DNA of 64,000 nt. Source: CAVZZV01 sp963779845. Lineage in GTDB: Bacteria; Bacteroidota; Bacteroidia; Bacteroidales; GCA-2748055. The position numbers and the translations under genes are program-made. Each line of letters opens with the position of its first letter. Within the stretch, counting starts at the first letter, position 1. Under the pieces are notes generated by a model. It was not told the origin of the DNA and ran no database searches. It saw nothing but the letters and a program-made list of their open reading frames with translations. This document shows, piece after piece, positions 25,299 to 35,166 of this stretch. Location: positions 744,001-808,000 of the forward strand of contig CAVZZV010000001.1 of assembly GCA_963779845.1 (NCBI GenBank). The letters are read 5' to 3'.

Positions 25299-26597
25299 TT
25301 ATTGTTTGGCTGCTTTCAAAATTTGATGATCAGTGTTCCTCGACAAAGTTAAATACCAGTAAAGATTATATAAAACAATCCAGAAACTAATTCCACTAAA
25401 AAAAACGACTGCTAAATATATGTTATTTATTAAAACCCCCAATGCCAGAGCCAGAATTCTCAAAACAAATTTATTTATATCGAGCCACATTGCTTTTTTT
25501 TGTCTACTCAACATATCGGGAAGGAAAGAGAGTGGAGACGAAAGAAATATCACGAAAAACCAGGGTAACATAACCTGCATAAACCTTCCTGCTTCATGCC
25601 ATTGAGGGCCAAAAATAAAGGTAAACACCGGTACCCCAAAAACAGCCACCGCGGCAAAAGGAAAAATTCCGAAGATAAACAATCTTTTCACAAATTTCAT
25701 GGTCTCCCCATGAATCGATAAACCCTTATTATATTTTTCTATGATTCTCTGTGAGAATACCTGGGTGAATGAACTCGTGAGAAGGTTCATTGGTCGGTTA
25801 ACCATCATAAACCCTATGGAAAAAAAACCAACTGCTTCGGGAGTGAAGTATTTGCTAAATACAAATATGGGCAGAACAGTGGAAAAATTGTTGACCAGAT
25901 AGTGTAGCATGTTAAAACGGGGGAAAAAACTATATTTTCCAGCCAATTTGTGAAAGTCATATCCTCGCAAGTTCCGAAAAATACTCCTTTCCTTTCTGAG
26001 AATAGAACCAAAAAAAATCAATGCCCCCCCCATTTGCCCGCAAATTGCTCCCCCGACCAGTCCGCCTGCTGGTATATTCATGCCGGCAGAGCTTACTTTC
26101 ACCCCGGAGTTAATTATGGATTGTCCCAGGTTCGCACCGGCAATTCGCCTGTACTTTTTATTCCTGTTGGACCAGTATGAAAAAATGGCAGATGCTCCCA
26201 GAAGGAAGGTAGAAAATGGCACAAAATAAAGCCATTGACCAATTTGGGGATTCCCGAGTAGCCTTGTAAAGAATTCATTAAAAAAAAATACCGGGATAAT
26301 TAATAAAATGCTGAATATTAATAAAATCCGGAAAGATAGTATAGATAATGCCGCTCCCTCCTTTTCCTCTCTAGGAATCATCACCGCCAGCTCATATTTT
26401 CCGGTAGAAACAATCGATGTTACGGAGATGATGCTCATGTACAGGGCAAAAAGACCATGTTCTGAGGGCGAGTAGATTCGGGTAAGCAAGGGATAGATGC
26501 CAATGGCAATAGCCTGTGCCAGAGAGGAAGCAGATACAAGAGTGAAAATATTTCTTATAAATTCGCTTTCCCGGTATCGCTTTAAATAAATTGACAT
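25299..26597 (-). CDS. Polysaccharide flippase (Wzx/MATE-like family)
   Basis: A 432-residue membrane protein with about twelve predicted helices. The N-terminal NIFTLVSASSLAQAIAIGIYPLLTRIYSP is typical of O-antigen and capsule flippases, and the following YMSIISVTSIVSTGKYELAVMIP matches the second and third helices. It is predicted to move lipid-linked oligosaccharide across the inner membrane. It is the first gene of a three-gene minus-strand cluster with a GT4 and an asparagine-synthase-like protein. No polymerase or further transferases are visible, so the locus is short and its assembly partners must be elsewhere. Confidence 0.85.
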   Translation of the reverse strand: MSIYLKRYRESEFIRNIFTLVSASSLAQAIAIGIYPLLTRIYSPSEHGLFALYMSIISVTSIVSTGKYELAVMIPREEKEGAALSILSFRILLIFSILLIIPVFFFNEFFTRLLGNPQIGQWLYFVPFSTFLLGASAIFSYWSNRNKKYRRIAGANLGQSIINSGVKVSSAGMNIPAGGLVGGAICGQMGGALIFFGSILRKERSIFRNLRGYDFHKLAGKYSFFPRFNMLHYLVNNFSTVLPIFVFSKYFTPEAVGFFSIGFMMVNRPMNLLTSSFTQVFSQRIIEKYNKGLSIHGETMKFVKRLFIFGIFPFAAVAVFGVPVFTFIFGPQWHEAGRFMQVMLPWFFVIFLSSPLSFLPDMLSRQKKAMWLDINKFVLRILALALGVLINNIYLAVVFFSGISFWIVLYNLYWYLTLSRNTDHQILKAAKQ

Positions 26598-26682
26598 AAT
26601 TGTAAGGAAAGATGCAAAGGAACGAAATTAATCCAACAGTTTGGCATACCCTTTGAAAAACCAGGATTCATTAAAAACTTAG

Positions 26683-26690
26683 TATCTTTG
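26683..26690 (+). promoter_or_regulatory. Candidate -7 promoter element upstream of the Bax inhibitor-1-like gene
   Basis: TATCTTTG matches TAnnTTTG exactly, in the divergent intergenic region and 110 nt before the ATG. The nearest upstream TTG is 27 nt away, so only half of the promoter is supported. Confidence 0.35.
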
Positions 26691-26799
26691 TCATCAAAAT
26701 TTTTTTTTAAAATGAACCATCCATGATTAACAAGTTCATCATACACGAAAATGTTTATATGGATGTTCCATCTGACAACTGAGAATAAATTATAAACAG

Positions 26800-27549
26800 A
26801 TGAATATGAACAAATCTTCCAATCCCGCCCTAAACCTGAAAACCTTCACTTCAGCGGGTGATTTTACTTCTGATGGAATTATGACAGTGCAGGGAACGGT
26901 GAACAAAACTTTTTTGATGCTCTTACTGGTTGTACTTGGTGCCGCCTACTCATGGCGATTAATGGGAACGGGAGCTATTGACAGTATGAGGGCATATATG
27001 ATTGCTGGAGCAATCGGAGGCTTTATAGTAGCTATGATCACTGTGTTCAGGCAAACCTGGTCGCCTGTCACCGCACCCGTTTACGCAGCTCTTGAAGGCC
27101 TGTTTCTGGGGGGAATATCTGCATTTTTTAATGCCCAATATCCGGGGATTGTTCTGAATGCAGTCATGCTGACTTTCGGAACCGCTTTTGCGCTTTTGTT
27201 CGTATATAAATCCGGCTGGATAAAAGTTACCAATAAATTCAGATTAGGTGTAGTGGCTGCTACCGGAGGTATTGCCATTGCCTATTTTCTCAGTTTCATT
27301 CTTAGCCTCTTCGGCCTAAACATTGGCTTCATGCATAGCACTGGCCCGGTAGGGATCTTAATTAGCCTTGTTGTTATCGTGGTCGCCGCACTGAACCTTA
27401 TCCTCGATTTCGATTTTATAGAGAGAGGGGCCCAAAGTGGGGCGCCCAAATACATGGAATGGTATGGGGCATTCGGACTGATGGTTACTCTTGTCTGGCT
27501 TTATATTGAATTCCTTCGTTTGTTATCGAGAATAAGCAGCCGAAATTAA
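26800..27549 (+). CDS. Bax inhibitor-1/YccA family membrane protein
   Basis: A 249-residue protein with seven predicted helices, beginning after a soluble N-terminal segment of about 35 residues (TVQGTVNKTFLMLLLVVLGAAYSW). The family region VYAALEGLFLGGISAFFNAQYPGIV and the final pair LILDFDFIERGAQSGAPKYMEWYGAFGLMVTLVWLYIEFLRL are clear, and the two Asp of LDFDF are those tied to the calcium/proton-leak site in this family. In bacteria YccA binds FtsH. Whether this one does is unknown. The next gene starts 2 nt after its stop, so the two are probably co-transcribed. Confidence 0.9.
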   Translation: MNMNKSSNPALNLKTFTSAGDFTSDGIMTVQGTVNKTFLMLLLVVLGAAYSWRLMGTGAIDSMRAYMIAGAIGGFIVAMITVFRQTWSPVTAPVYAALEGLFLGGISAFFNAQYPGIVLNAVMLTFGTAFALLFVYKSGWIKVTNKFRLGVVAATGGIAIAYFLSFILSLFGLNIGFMHSTGPVGILISLVVIVVAALNLILDFDFIERGAQSGAPKYMEWYGAFGLMVTLVWLYIEFLRLLSRISSRN

Positions 27550-27551
27550 TA

Positions 27552-29039
27552 ATGGAGTTAATGCAGGATCTGGAAAGTTATTTCAAACCCTTCCGGGAGA
27601 ATATTATTGGCCTAAATGAGTGTTTTGTAGGACCCTACGGAAAAAAGAGCATTCATTATGCCGATTGGATCGCCAGCGGAAGATTGTATGGGCCCATTGA
27701 GCAAAAACTTCTTGAAACTTTTGGCCCTTATGTGGCAAATACCCATACTGAAGCAAATATTACCGGTACGATGATGACCAAAAGTTATCATTATGCCCAT
27801 GCAATTATCAAAAAACATGTTAACGCCTTCCCGAGCGATATTATTATTACCGCGGGATTTGGCATGACCTCCGTCGTGAATAAACTACAGCGGATTCTAA
27901 GTCTTAAAGGTTGCGGGAGCCAGTATAAAAAGGATTGCGTAAAGATAAAAAACAGACCGGTAGTATTCGTCACCCACATGGAACATCACTCCAACCAAAC
28001 ATCATGGTACGAGACCATTGCCGATGTTGTACAACTTGAACCAGATAGTCGCTTACTTGTTGACCCTGAAGAATTGCGGAGTAAAATAAAGGAGTATGGC
28101 GACAGGCAATTCAAAATAGGAGCTTTCACTGCTTGTTCAAATGTTACCGGGATCCATACCCCTGTTCACCAGTTGGCTGCCATTATGCACGAACATGGGG
28201 GACTTTGCTTCATTGATTTTGCTGCAGCGGCACCTTATGAGGAAATTAACATGCATCCGGAAAACCCAATAGAAAAATTGGATGCAATATATTTCTCCCC
28301 CCATAAATTCCTTGGTGGTCCCGGTTCGTCAGGAGTATTGTTATTCGATTCAGCCATGTACCATGCTCCGGTGCCGGACAATCCTGGCGGCGGAACCGTC
28401 GATTGGACCAATGCATGGGGAAAATATAAATACGTAGATGACATTGAAGCACGGGAGGACGGGGGAACTCCTGGTTTCCTGGAAGCCATAAAGGCTGCCC
28501 TGGCAATTGAATTAAAAGAGAAAATGGGTGTTGATAATATTTACAGGCGCGAACAGGAACTCCTCGGAATAGCCTTTCCCCTTCTTAAAAAAGTGCCGGG
28601 AATCAAAATCCTTGCGGATAATTGCATCCCCAGGCTTGGGATACTTTCTTTCTATCATGAGCAGATCCATTTCAACCTTCTGGTAAAAATACTTAATGAC
28701 CAATTTGGGATCCAGGTGAGAGGTGGATGCGCATGCGCCGGTACCTACGGGCATTATTTATTGCAGGTGAGCCATGAAAAATCGAATGAAATCACAGAAA
28801 AGATCAATCATGGAGATCTTTCTGAAAAACCGGGATGGGTAAGATGGTCCCTTCATCCTACCATGACCAATGATGATATTCATTATTTTATAGAATCCTT
28901 GCATAGAATAGTCGAAAATATTATAGCATTAAAAAAAGATTATATATATTTATCACGTAAAAACGAATTTGTCCATAAGAATGAAAAGGAGAAGAAAGAT
29001 GAAACGGAATCCATGAATAAATGGTTTTCCCTTGAGTGA
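27552..29039 (+). CDS. Aminotransferase class V-fold PLP-dependent enzyme
   Basis: A 495-residue fold-type I PLP enzyme related to cysteine desulfurases. Visible elements are the early SIHYADWIASGRLYGPIE, the phosphate-binding ITAGFGMTSVVNKLQ, THMEHHSNQTSW, the PLP Asp in GLCFIDFAAAAPY, and the Schiff-base Lys in YFSPHKFLGGPGSSGVL. A Cys-containing loop RGGCACAGTYGHYLL occurs near residue 400. It is in the region where the active Cys sits in desulfurases, but the surrounding motif differs, so desulfurase activity is unproven. It follows the Bax-inhibitor-like gene by 2 nt. The C-terminal 30 residues are Lys/Glu-rich. Confidence 0.82.
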   Translation: MELMQDLESYFKPFRENIIGLNECFVGPYGKKSIHYADWIASGRLYGPIEQKLLETFGPYVANTHTEANITGTMMTKSYHYAHAIIKKHVNAFPSDIIITAGFGMTSVVNKLQRILSLKGCGSQYKKDCVKIKNRPVVFVTHMEHHSNQTSWYETIADVVQLEPDSRLLVDPEELRSKIKEYGDRQFKIGAFTACSNVTGIHTPVHQLAAIMHEHGGLCFIDFAAAAPYEEINMHPENPIEKLDAIYFSPHKFLGGPGSSGVLLFDSAMYHAPVPDNPGGGTVDWTNAWGKYKYVDDIEAREDGGTPGFLEAIKAALAIELKEKMGVDNIYRREQELLGIAFPLLKKVPGIKILADNCIPRLGILSFYHEQIHFNLLVKILNDQFGIQVRGGCACAGTYGHYLLQVSHEKSNEITEKINHGDLSEKPGWVRWSLHPTMTNDDIHYFIESLHRIVENIIALKKDYIYLSRKNEFVHKNEKEKKDETESMNKWFSLE

Positions 29040-29128
29040 GATAAGAGCTAAAAAAATAATAGGGAAGTGTCTTACTTTGAAGGAAACATTGCACTCAACC
29101 TCTCAAAAAAAGATTAAGAAGCCGGAAA

Positions 29129-30331
29129 TTGAAAATACAAAAAGTCACAAATAAAACCGATGAGAATGTTTTTCTCAAGGTGGCTAAGATCATCTATCAA
29201 AACAATCCGGTATGGGTTTGCCCGCTCGATGAGGATATTCTAAAGCCTTTTGACCCGACATTTAACCCTCATTTTATTGGCGGTGAAGCCGTCCGATGGA
29301 TTTTAAGAGACGATTCGGGGTCATTAATAGGAAGGATCGCGGCCTTTTACAGCCGGGAAAAATCAGAAGCTGAAAAAATTCCATCCGGTGGGGCAGGATA
29401 TTTTGAGTGCATCAACGACCAGCACGCCGCTGACCTTTTATTTGATACTGCCCTTGCGTGGCTTGAGTCGAAGAAAATGAAGGCCATGGATGCACCCGTT
29501 AATTTTGGGGAAAACGACTCTAACTGGGGATTGCTCGTCGAGGGATTTACCCATCCTTCTTATGGCATGCCCTATCATAAACCCTATTACCGGGAGCTTT
29601 TCGAAAACTATGGGTTTGAAATCTATTTCAAACAATACTCCTATCATCTTGATCTCAGGAAAAAATTTCCGGAACGTTTTTGGAAAATCGCCGAATGGAT
29701 AGGGAAAAAGCCGGAATTCACTTTTAAACCCTTTAATTGGAAAGAATCTGAAAAATTTATTGAGGATGTAGTGGTCATCTATAACCAGGCATGGTCCGAT
29801 TTTAAAAGTAACTTTACCCCCATCAAACCTAAAGAACTCAGGACTGTCTTGAAACGGGCAAAACCCATCCTTGATCCCGACTTAATCTGGTTTGCCTATC
29901 ATAATAATAATCCTATTGGATTTTTTATCATGTTCCCTGACGTGAATCAGGTGCTTAAAAAACTAAATGGGAACCTGAACTTTCTTAATAAATTAAAATT
30001 CCTTTATTATTTAAAGAAAAAAACAATAACCAGGATCAGAGCCCAGGTGGCTGGTGTTATTCCCCGATATCAAAACTCTGGTGTTGAGTCGGGTATTTTT
30101 TGGCATATGAACGAAAAGATGAAGAACAAAAAACACTTCACTGAGATTGAACTTTCCTGGGTTGGCGATTTTAATCCAAAAATGATTGCCTTGTATGAAG
30201 CGGTGGGGGCAAAAAAAGCCAAAACCCATTACACCTACCGGTACATGATCGATAAAAGTGTTCCATTTGAACGGTTTATGCCTGAAAATCTGCAAAAACC
30301 GCTCAATAAAAAGTTAAAAGCCGAGGTCTGA
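29129..30331 (+). CDS. GNAT-fold-like protein of unknown function
   Basis: A 400-residue cytoplasmic protein starting at TTG 29129. It resembles a conserved Bacteroidota family with acetyltransferase-like folds. An N-terminal half includes DDSGSLIGRIAAFYSRE and GYFECINDQHAADLLFDTALAWL, and a C-terminal half includes LIWFAYHNNNPIGFFIMFPDVN and the final strand-helix ELSWVGDFNPKMIALYEAVGAKKAKTHYTYRY. Both halves show the beta-bulge pattern of GNAT domains. No acyl-CoA pyrophosphate loop is clear, and substrate and activity are unknown. It follows the PLP enzyme by 89 nt on the same strand. Confidence 0.55.
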   Translation: MKIQKVTNKTDENVFLKVAKIIYQNNPVWVCPLDEDILKPFDPTFNPHFIGGEAVRWILRDDSGSLIGRIAAFYSREKSEAEKIPSGGAGYFECINDQHAADLLFDTALAWLESKKMKAMDAPVNFGENDSNWGLLVEGFTHPSYGMPYHKPYYRELFENYGFEIYFKQYSYHLDLRKKFPERFWKIAEWIGKKPEFTFKPFNWKESEKFIEDVVVIYNQAWSDFKSNFTPIKPKELRTVLKRAKPILDPDLIWFAYHNNNPIGFFIMFPDVNQVLKKLNGNLNFLNKLKFLYYLKKKTITRIRAQVAGVIPRYQNSGVESGIFWHMNEKMKNKKHFTEIELSWVGDFNPKMIALYEAVGAKKAKTHYTYRYMIDKSVPFERFMPENLQKPLNKKLKAEV

Positions 30332-30424
30332 TTAATTATACTACAGAGATGCAATCCATTATGCTTATCCTATGAAGCTGAATTCAATTTCTCAATAGTT
30401 TAGAAATATTTCGGCTCAATTCCT

Positions 30425-30454
30425 TTGCATTTATAATAATCTTCGTTAATTTTG
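30425..30454 (+). promoter_or_regulatory. Promoter of rpmE2
   Basis: TTG at 30425-30427, a 19-nt spacer and TAATTTTG at 30447-30454 match the Bacteroidota housekeeping promoter (TTG and TAnnTTTG) exactly. The L31 ATG is 40 nt downstream. Confidence 0.65.
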
Positions 30455-30493
30455 CAATCCGTTTAATAAATCAGGTTTGAACACATACGAAAA

Positions 30494-30763
30494 ATGAAAA
30501 AAGATATTCATCCAAAAAATTATCGGTTGGTCGCCTTCAAGGACATGTCCAACAACCATACATTTGTCACCCGTTCCACTGCCGGTTCCAGGGAGACCAT
30601 CAAATTGGACGATGGGAAAGAATACCCGCTTATTAAGCTTGAGATTTCTGCTGAGTCCCACCCTTTTTATACCGGAAAGATGAAGTTAGTAGATACAGCG
30701 GGCCGTGTGGATAAATTTATGAACCGGTATAAAACCCATTACGATAAAAAAACAGGGAAATAA
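30494..30763 (+). CDS. rpmE2: 50S ribosomal protein L31 type B
   Basis: An 89-residue ribosomal protein of the zinc-free type B form. It opens MKKDIHPKNYRLVAFKDM and contains HPFYTGKMKLVDTAGRVDKFMNRY, the hallmark end of L31B. The CxxC pairs of the zinc-binding form are absent, as expected for type B. The gene is monocistronic, with a full promoter 40 nt upstream and a strong intrinsic terminator about 75 nt downstream. Confidence 0.96.
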   Translation: MKKDIHPKNYRLVAFKDMSNNHTFVTRSTAGSRETIKLDDGKEYPLIKLEISAESHPFYTGKMKLVDTAGRVDKFMNRYKTHYDKKTGK

Positions 30764-30838
30764 TTTGATGTTTAACCATTCTGAATTGATTGGATAGGTC
30801 AACCAATAAAAATCAGGCACATAAAATAACTAGTTTAG

Positions 30839-30872
30839 ACTCCGGCGATCTGCGTATTGCCGGAGTTTTTTT
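30839..30872 (+). terminator. Intrinsic terminator of rpmE2
   Basis: ACTCCGGC (30839-30846) pairs perfectly with GCCGGAGT (30859-30866), followed by a run of seven Ts. This is a classic rho-independent terminator. Confidence 0.9.
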
Positions 30873-31013
30873 ATAAGTTTACATTTAGTCTGAATCAGAA
30901 AATCATGATCAAAACCCGTCAATCAATAAATGAAGGAATGAGAATTTATGATTTAGGGAGGAAGGAGAAGGGTTATATTTAGCTTTTCAAATAAATCATT
31001 TAACCACTCAAAT

Positions 31014-32204
31014 ATGCCAAATTATATTTTATTTGACGACCATAGTTGGGAAAACCTGTTGCCACTGACTTTCACCCGTCCGGTGGGCGAACTTAGATGG
31101 GGAATACTCCGGATAAGGGAAAAATGGGAGGCAGAGTTAAAAAGCAGTTTTAGCTATATCACTCAGGATTACCTTTCTCAGAAATATCCACTGCTGCAGA
31201 CAGGGGAAAACTTGCTGGTCAATTCCGCTTTATTACCCAATAATGAATTAATTGCTGAATTTGAGGATCTTAAAAGCAATGAATGGTTATACTCTGGCGA
31301 CAGGTTGCTCGCGGCGAAAATCCTTTCTCCCGACCCTCTTGCTTTCAAACCTTTCGCCAACAAAAAAACCGGAATCCCTAAGCAGGTAAAATGCGGCTTT
31401 GACTTGCTCGATTGGCCCTGGCAGTTATTCAGAGATAACGGAAGGGAAATACGAAACGATTTTGAACGGCTTACAAAAAACAGAAGGTCGGCTCAATTAT
31501 CCTCAACCTGCAACCTGATATCCCCTGAAAACATCTTTTCCGAAGAAGGGCTTAAGGCAGAGTATGTTACCATAAATGCTTCAACAGGCCCGGTATACCT
31601 TGGAAAAAATGCTGAAATCATGGAAGGTTCCCTCATAAGGGGGCCATTTGCCCTTGGCGAAGGCTCTGTTGTTAAACTGGGAGCCAAAATCTATGGCCCA
31701 ACCACCATTGGACCTTTCTGTAAAGCGGGCGGTGAAATCAATAATTCCATTTTGATGACCTGGTCCAATAAAGGCCACGATGGCTTTCTCGGAAATTCCA
31801 TCCTCGGTGAATGGTGCAATATAGGGGCGGACTCGAATAATTCCAATCTGAAGAACAATTACACGAATGTTAAAATCTGGAATTATCAAAAAGAAAAATT
31901 CATCGATACCGGTTTGCAGTTTTGTGGATTGATCATGGGTGATCACTCAAAGTGCGGGATAAACACCATGTTCAATACAGGCACGATAGTGGGGGTCAGT
32001 GCCAATATATTCGGTTCCGGATTCCCCAGGAATTTCATTCCCTCCTTTAGCTGGGGCGGAGTGAACGGCTTTACCACCTACTCTGTTCCAAAAGCATTCG
32101 AAACCGCAAAGCTTGTCATGGAGCGAAGAGATGTCCCATTTGATGAGGTGGAAAAGCAAATCCTTAAGGAGGTTTTCAGAAGAACCGGCAAATTCCGGCA
32201 TTAA
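31014..32204 (+). CDS. GlmU-like putative sugar nucleotidyltransferase
   Basis: A 396-residue protein with an N-terminal nucleotidyltransferase-like domain (MPNYILFDDHSWENLLPLTFTRPVGELRWGI) and a C-terminal left-handed beta-helix rich in hexapeptide repeats (IMEGSLIRGPFALGEGSVVKLGAKIYGPTTIGPFCKAGGEI). The first domain lacks the usual GxGTRM loop of true pyrophosphorylases: the equivalent position reads FDDHSWENLLPLT, as in a Bacteroidota-specific GlmU-like family. The product is likely a UDP-sugar, but this is inferred. An AACCGCAAAAGG element overlaps its stop codon. Confidence 0.75.
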   Translation: MPNYILFDDHSWENLLPLTFTRPVGELRWGILRIREKWEAELKSSFSYITQDYLSQKYPLLQTGENLLVNSALLPNNELIAEFEDLKSNEWLYSGDRLLAAKILSPDPLAFKPFANKKTGIPKQVKCGFDLLDWPWQLFRDNGREIRNDFERLTKNRRSAQLSSTCNLISPENIFSEEGLKAEYVTINASTGPVYLGKNAEIMEGSLIRGPFALGEGSVVKLGAKIYGPTTIGPFCKAGGEINNSILMTWSNKGHDGFLGNSILGEWCNIGADSNNSNLKNNYTNVKIWNYQKEKFIDTGLQFCGLIMGDHSKCGINTMFNTGTIVGVSANIFGSGFPRNFIPSFSWGGVNGFTTYSVPKAFETAKLVMERRDVPFDEVEKQILKEVFRRTGKFRH

Positions 32205-32471
32205 CCGCAAAAGGTTTTCTTTTGGCATACCTATTGCTTTCCTATAAAAAGAATAAAATGATCATCTGTCAATAATGTCGAGAGGCTGGATCAAAAAATT
32301 TGTTTTCCTCCGGATTCATCGGGGTGAACTGGTAAAAGCGGATTCCCTATCAGGCAGGATGAACAAATTCCCGGCAAGCCTGTTAGCCATGGGGCAGAAA
32401 ACGGACATTATGGACAGACATTCAATAAAGTTATCCTGACTATTTGTCAGTAAATAGGAGTACTATTTTTT

Positions 32472-34925
32472 ATGAAGAAATTTTTTGAATTAAGATACAG
32501 CGATGTAAATGCCCAGGAGGAATATGATGAAGATGCTGAATTCATCCCTATATTATCCGAAGAGGATATTGATGAACAAGTAAAAATCAACATACCTGAT
32601 GTGCTCCCTGTCCTTCCTCTGCGCAATACGGTATTATTCCCGGGGGTAGTGATCCCCATAACCGTAGGCAGGGAGAAATCCCTAAAACTGATAAAGGAAG
32701 TATATCAAAAGAATAAAATCCTTGGAGCAATCGCCCAGAAAGATTCGAAGATCGATGACCCATCCAAAACAGACCTTCATGATGTTGGTACAGTGGCTCA
32801 GATCCTAAAAATCCTTGAAATGCCTGATGGTTCAACTTCTGTAATTATCCAGGGGAAAAAGAGATTCAGCATCCTCGATTTCGTTTCCGAAAAACCCTTT
32901 ATGGTAGCTAAAATAGATATCCTGGAAGACGCTGCCGATGGGCCAAAAGATGAAATGACTGCTATAGTGGCTTCCCTTAAAGAACTTTCATTAAAGATCA
33001 TCAAACTATCCTCGAACATCCCACCCGAAGCCACCTTCGCGGTCAAAAATATCGAAAGTTCAGCCTTTCTGATCAATTTCCTTTCGTCAAACAACGACAT
33101 GAATCTGGCAGAAAAACAGGGCCTGCTGGAAATTAATGATCTTCGGGAAAGGGGATTCCGGCTTCTCGAGTATCTTTCAAAAGAAGTGCAGATGCTCGAG
33201 CTCAAAAATGACATCCAGTTAAAAGTCAAGCACGATTTGGACCAGCAGCAAAGGGAATACCTTCTTCACCAGCAAATAAAAACCATTCAGGATGAACTTG
33301 GAGGGAACCCTATCGATCAGGATATAAAAGAGTATAAAAACAAGGCCAAAAAGAAAAAATGGACTAAGGAAGTAAGTGTATTCTTTCAAAAAGAATTGGA
33401 GAAACTTCAACGCCTGAACGCAGCTTCAGCAGAGTATTCCGTACAGATGAACTATGTCCAGACTCTGGTGGAATTGCCGTGGAATGAATATACCAAAGAC
33501 AATTTCGACCTTAAGAAAGCGGAAAAGATATTGGACAGGGATCATTTTGGATTGGATAAGGTGAAGGAAAGAATCCTTGAACATCTTGCCGTACTTAAAT
33601 TAAAAGGCGACATGAAATCACCGATTATTTGTCTTACCGGGCCTCCGGGAGTCGGAAAAACTTCTCTCGGAAAATCAATAGCCACAGCAATATCCCGCAA
33701 ATATGTACGGGTTTCCCTTGGTGGCCTGCATGATGAAGCCGAAATCCGGGGGCATCGAAAGACCTATATTGGTGCCATGCCCGGCAGGATAATTCAAAAC
33801 CTCAAAAAAATACAAACAGCCAATCCGGTATTCGTGCTGGATGAGATTGATAAAGTTGGGAAAGATTTTCATGGGGATCCTTCTTCCGCCCTACTTGAGG
33901 TACTTGACCCCGAACAGAATTCAACCTTCCATGATAACTACCTTGACATAGATTTCGACCTCTCCCGGGTAATGTTCATCGCTACGGCGAATACCACCAG
34001 CATGATCAATCCTGCCCTGCTTGACAGAATGGAGGTGATCGATATCTCGGGTTACCTTGTCGAAGAAAAAATTGAGATTGCGAAAAGGCATCTGATCCCA
34101 AAACAATTCGAAGCCCATGGCATTCGTAAGAATGATCTTAAAATCAATCCCCCTGTCCTACGGCTGATTATCGAATCCTATACCCGGGAATCCGGCGTAC
34201 GTCAACTGGACAAACAACTGGCAAAAATATGCAGGGTAACCGCAAAGAAAATCGGTTTCGGTGAAGATTACAATAAAAGCCTCAATGCTGCTACTATTAA
34301 AGAAATCCTTGGTCTGCCGCGATTCGTAAAGGATAAATACGAAGACAATAAATTTGCAGGGGTGGTAACCGGACTGGCCTGGACGGCGGTGGGGGGAGAA
34401 ATCCTTTTCGTTGAAACAAGCCTTAGCAAAGGAAAAGGGAACCTTACACTAACCGGTAATTTAGGGGATGTGATGAAGGAGTCCGCGGTAATTGCATTGG
34501 AATATATCAAATCCCATTCGGATATGCTTGACATACATCCCGACCTCTTTGAAAAGTGGAACGTACATATCCACATTCCGGAAGGGGCAATCCCCAAGGA
34601 TGGCCCTTCGGCCGGTATTACCATGCTTACGGCCATTGCCTCAGCTTTCACACAGCGTAAAGTCAGAAAAAGCATTGCCATGACCGGCGAGATAACCCTC
34701 AGGGGCAAAGTCTTGCCTGTTGGCGGGATCAAGGAAAAAATCCTCGCAGCCAAAAGAGCCGGGATTACCGAAATTATTATGTCTTCCGAAAATCAAAAGG
34801 ATGTTGAGGAGATAAAGGAAATATACAGGATTGGGCTCCATTTTCATTATATTGAAAATGCCATGCAGGTGCTGAACTATGCACTTTTAAAGGAGAAGGT
34901 AAAGAATGCGGTGCAGATAATTTGA
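32472..34925 (+). CDS. lon: ATP-dependent Lon protease
   Basis: An 817-residue Lon with the three expected regions. An N-terminal substrate-binding domain (LPVLPLRNTVLFPGVVIPI near residue 44) is followed by an AAA+ module with Walker A GPPGVGKT near residues 390-397 and the Walker B-like PVFVLDEIDKVG. A C-terminal protease domain carries the catalytic Ser in KDGPSAGITM near residue 713 and Lys in GGIKEKILAA near residue 756. It degrades damaged and short-lived regulatory proteins in the cytoplasm. The N-terminal 35 residues are acidic. It is flanked by about 240-270 nt on each side and so is likely transcribed alone. Confidence 0.97.
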   Translation: MKKFFELRYSDVNAQEEYDEDAEFIPILSEEDIDEQVKINIPDVLPVLPLRNTVLFPGVVIPITVGREKSLKLIKEVYQKNKILGAIAQKDSKIDDPSKTDLHDVGTVAQILKILEMPDGSTSVIIQGKKRFSILDFVSEKPFMVAKIDILEDAADGPKDEMTAIVASLKELSLKIIKLSSNIPPEATFAVKNIESSAFLINFLSSNNDMNLAEKQGLLEINDLRERGFRLLEYLSKEVQMLELKNDIQLKVKHDLDQQQREYLLHQQIKTIQDELGGNPIDQDIKEYKNKAKKKKWTKEVSVFFQKELEKLQRLNAASAEYSVQMNYVQTLVELPWNEYTKDNFDLKKAEKILDRDHFGLDKVKERILEHLAVLKLKGDMKSPIICLTGPPGVGKTSLGKSIATAISRKYVRVSLGGLHDEAEIRGHRKTYIGAMPGRIIQNLKKIQTANPVFVLDEIDKVGKDFHGDPSSALLEVLDPEQNSTFHDNYLDIDFDLSRVMFIATANTTSMINPALLDRMEVIDISGYLVEEKIEIAKRHLIPKQFEAHGIRKNDLKINPPVLRLIIESYTRESGVRQLDKQLAKICRVTAKKIGFGEDYNKSLNAATIKEILGLPRFVKDKYEDNKFAGVVTGLAWTAVGGEILFVETSLSKGKGNLTLTGNLGDVMKESAVIALEYIKSHSDMLDIHPDLFEKWNVHIHIPEGAIPKDGPSAGITMLTAIASAFTQRKVRKSIAMTGEITLRGKVLPVGGIKEKILAAKRAGITEIIMSSENQKDVEEIKEIYRIGLHFHYIENAMQVLNYALLKEKVKNAVQII

Positions 34926-35166
34926 GACAGGTCGTGAATGAACCACAATGGGGACCCTATGGAATTTGCCTCTCCCTCGTGCGCCCATTGCAGTTAAATT
35001 ACTCTTTACCGTGTATTTTTTGATGTATATATTAACAAAAAATACTTTTAATTTTATTTGAAAAGTTATTCGCTTCTTTTTAATTTAGTTGCCTCAACTA
35101 TAATACTTTTCGTGAACGTCACAATAAGTAAACCAGCAATTCTTTCTTTAAAATAATCTAAACCAA

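Noticed and set aside
32275..32439. 54-codon frame upstream of lon (MSRGWIKKFVFLRIHRG start)
   Set aside because: No recognisable domain or promoter was seen; a frame of this size in a 267-nt gap may be chance.
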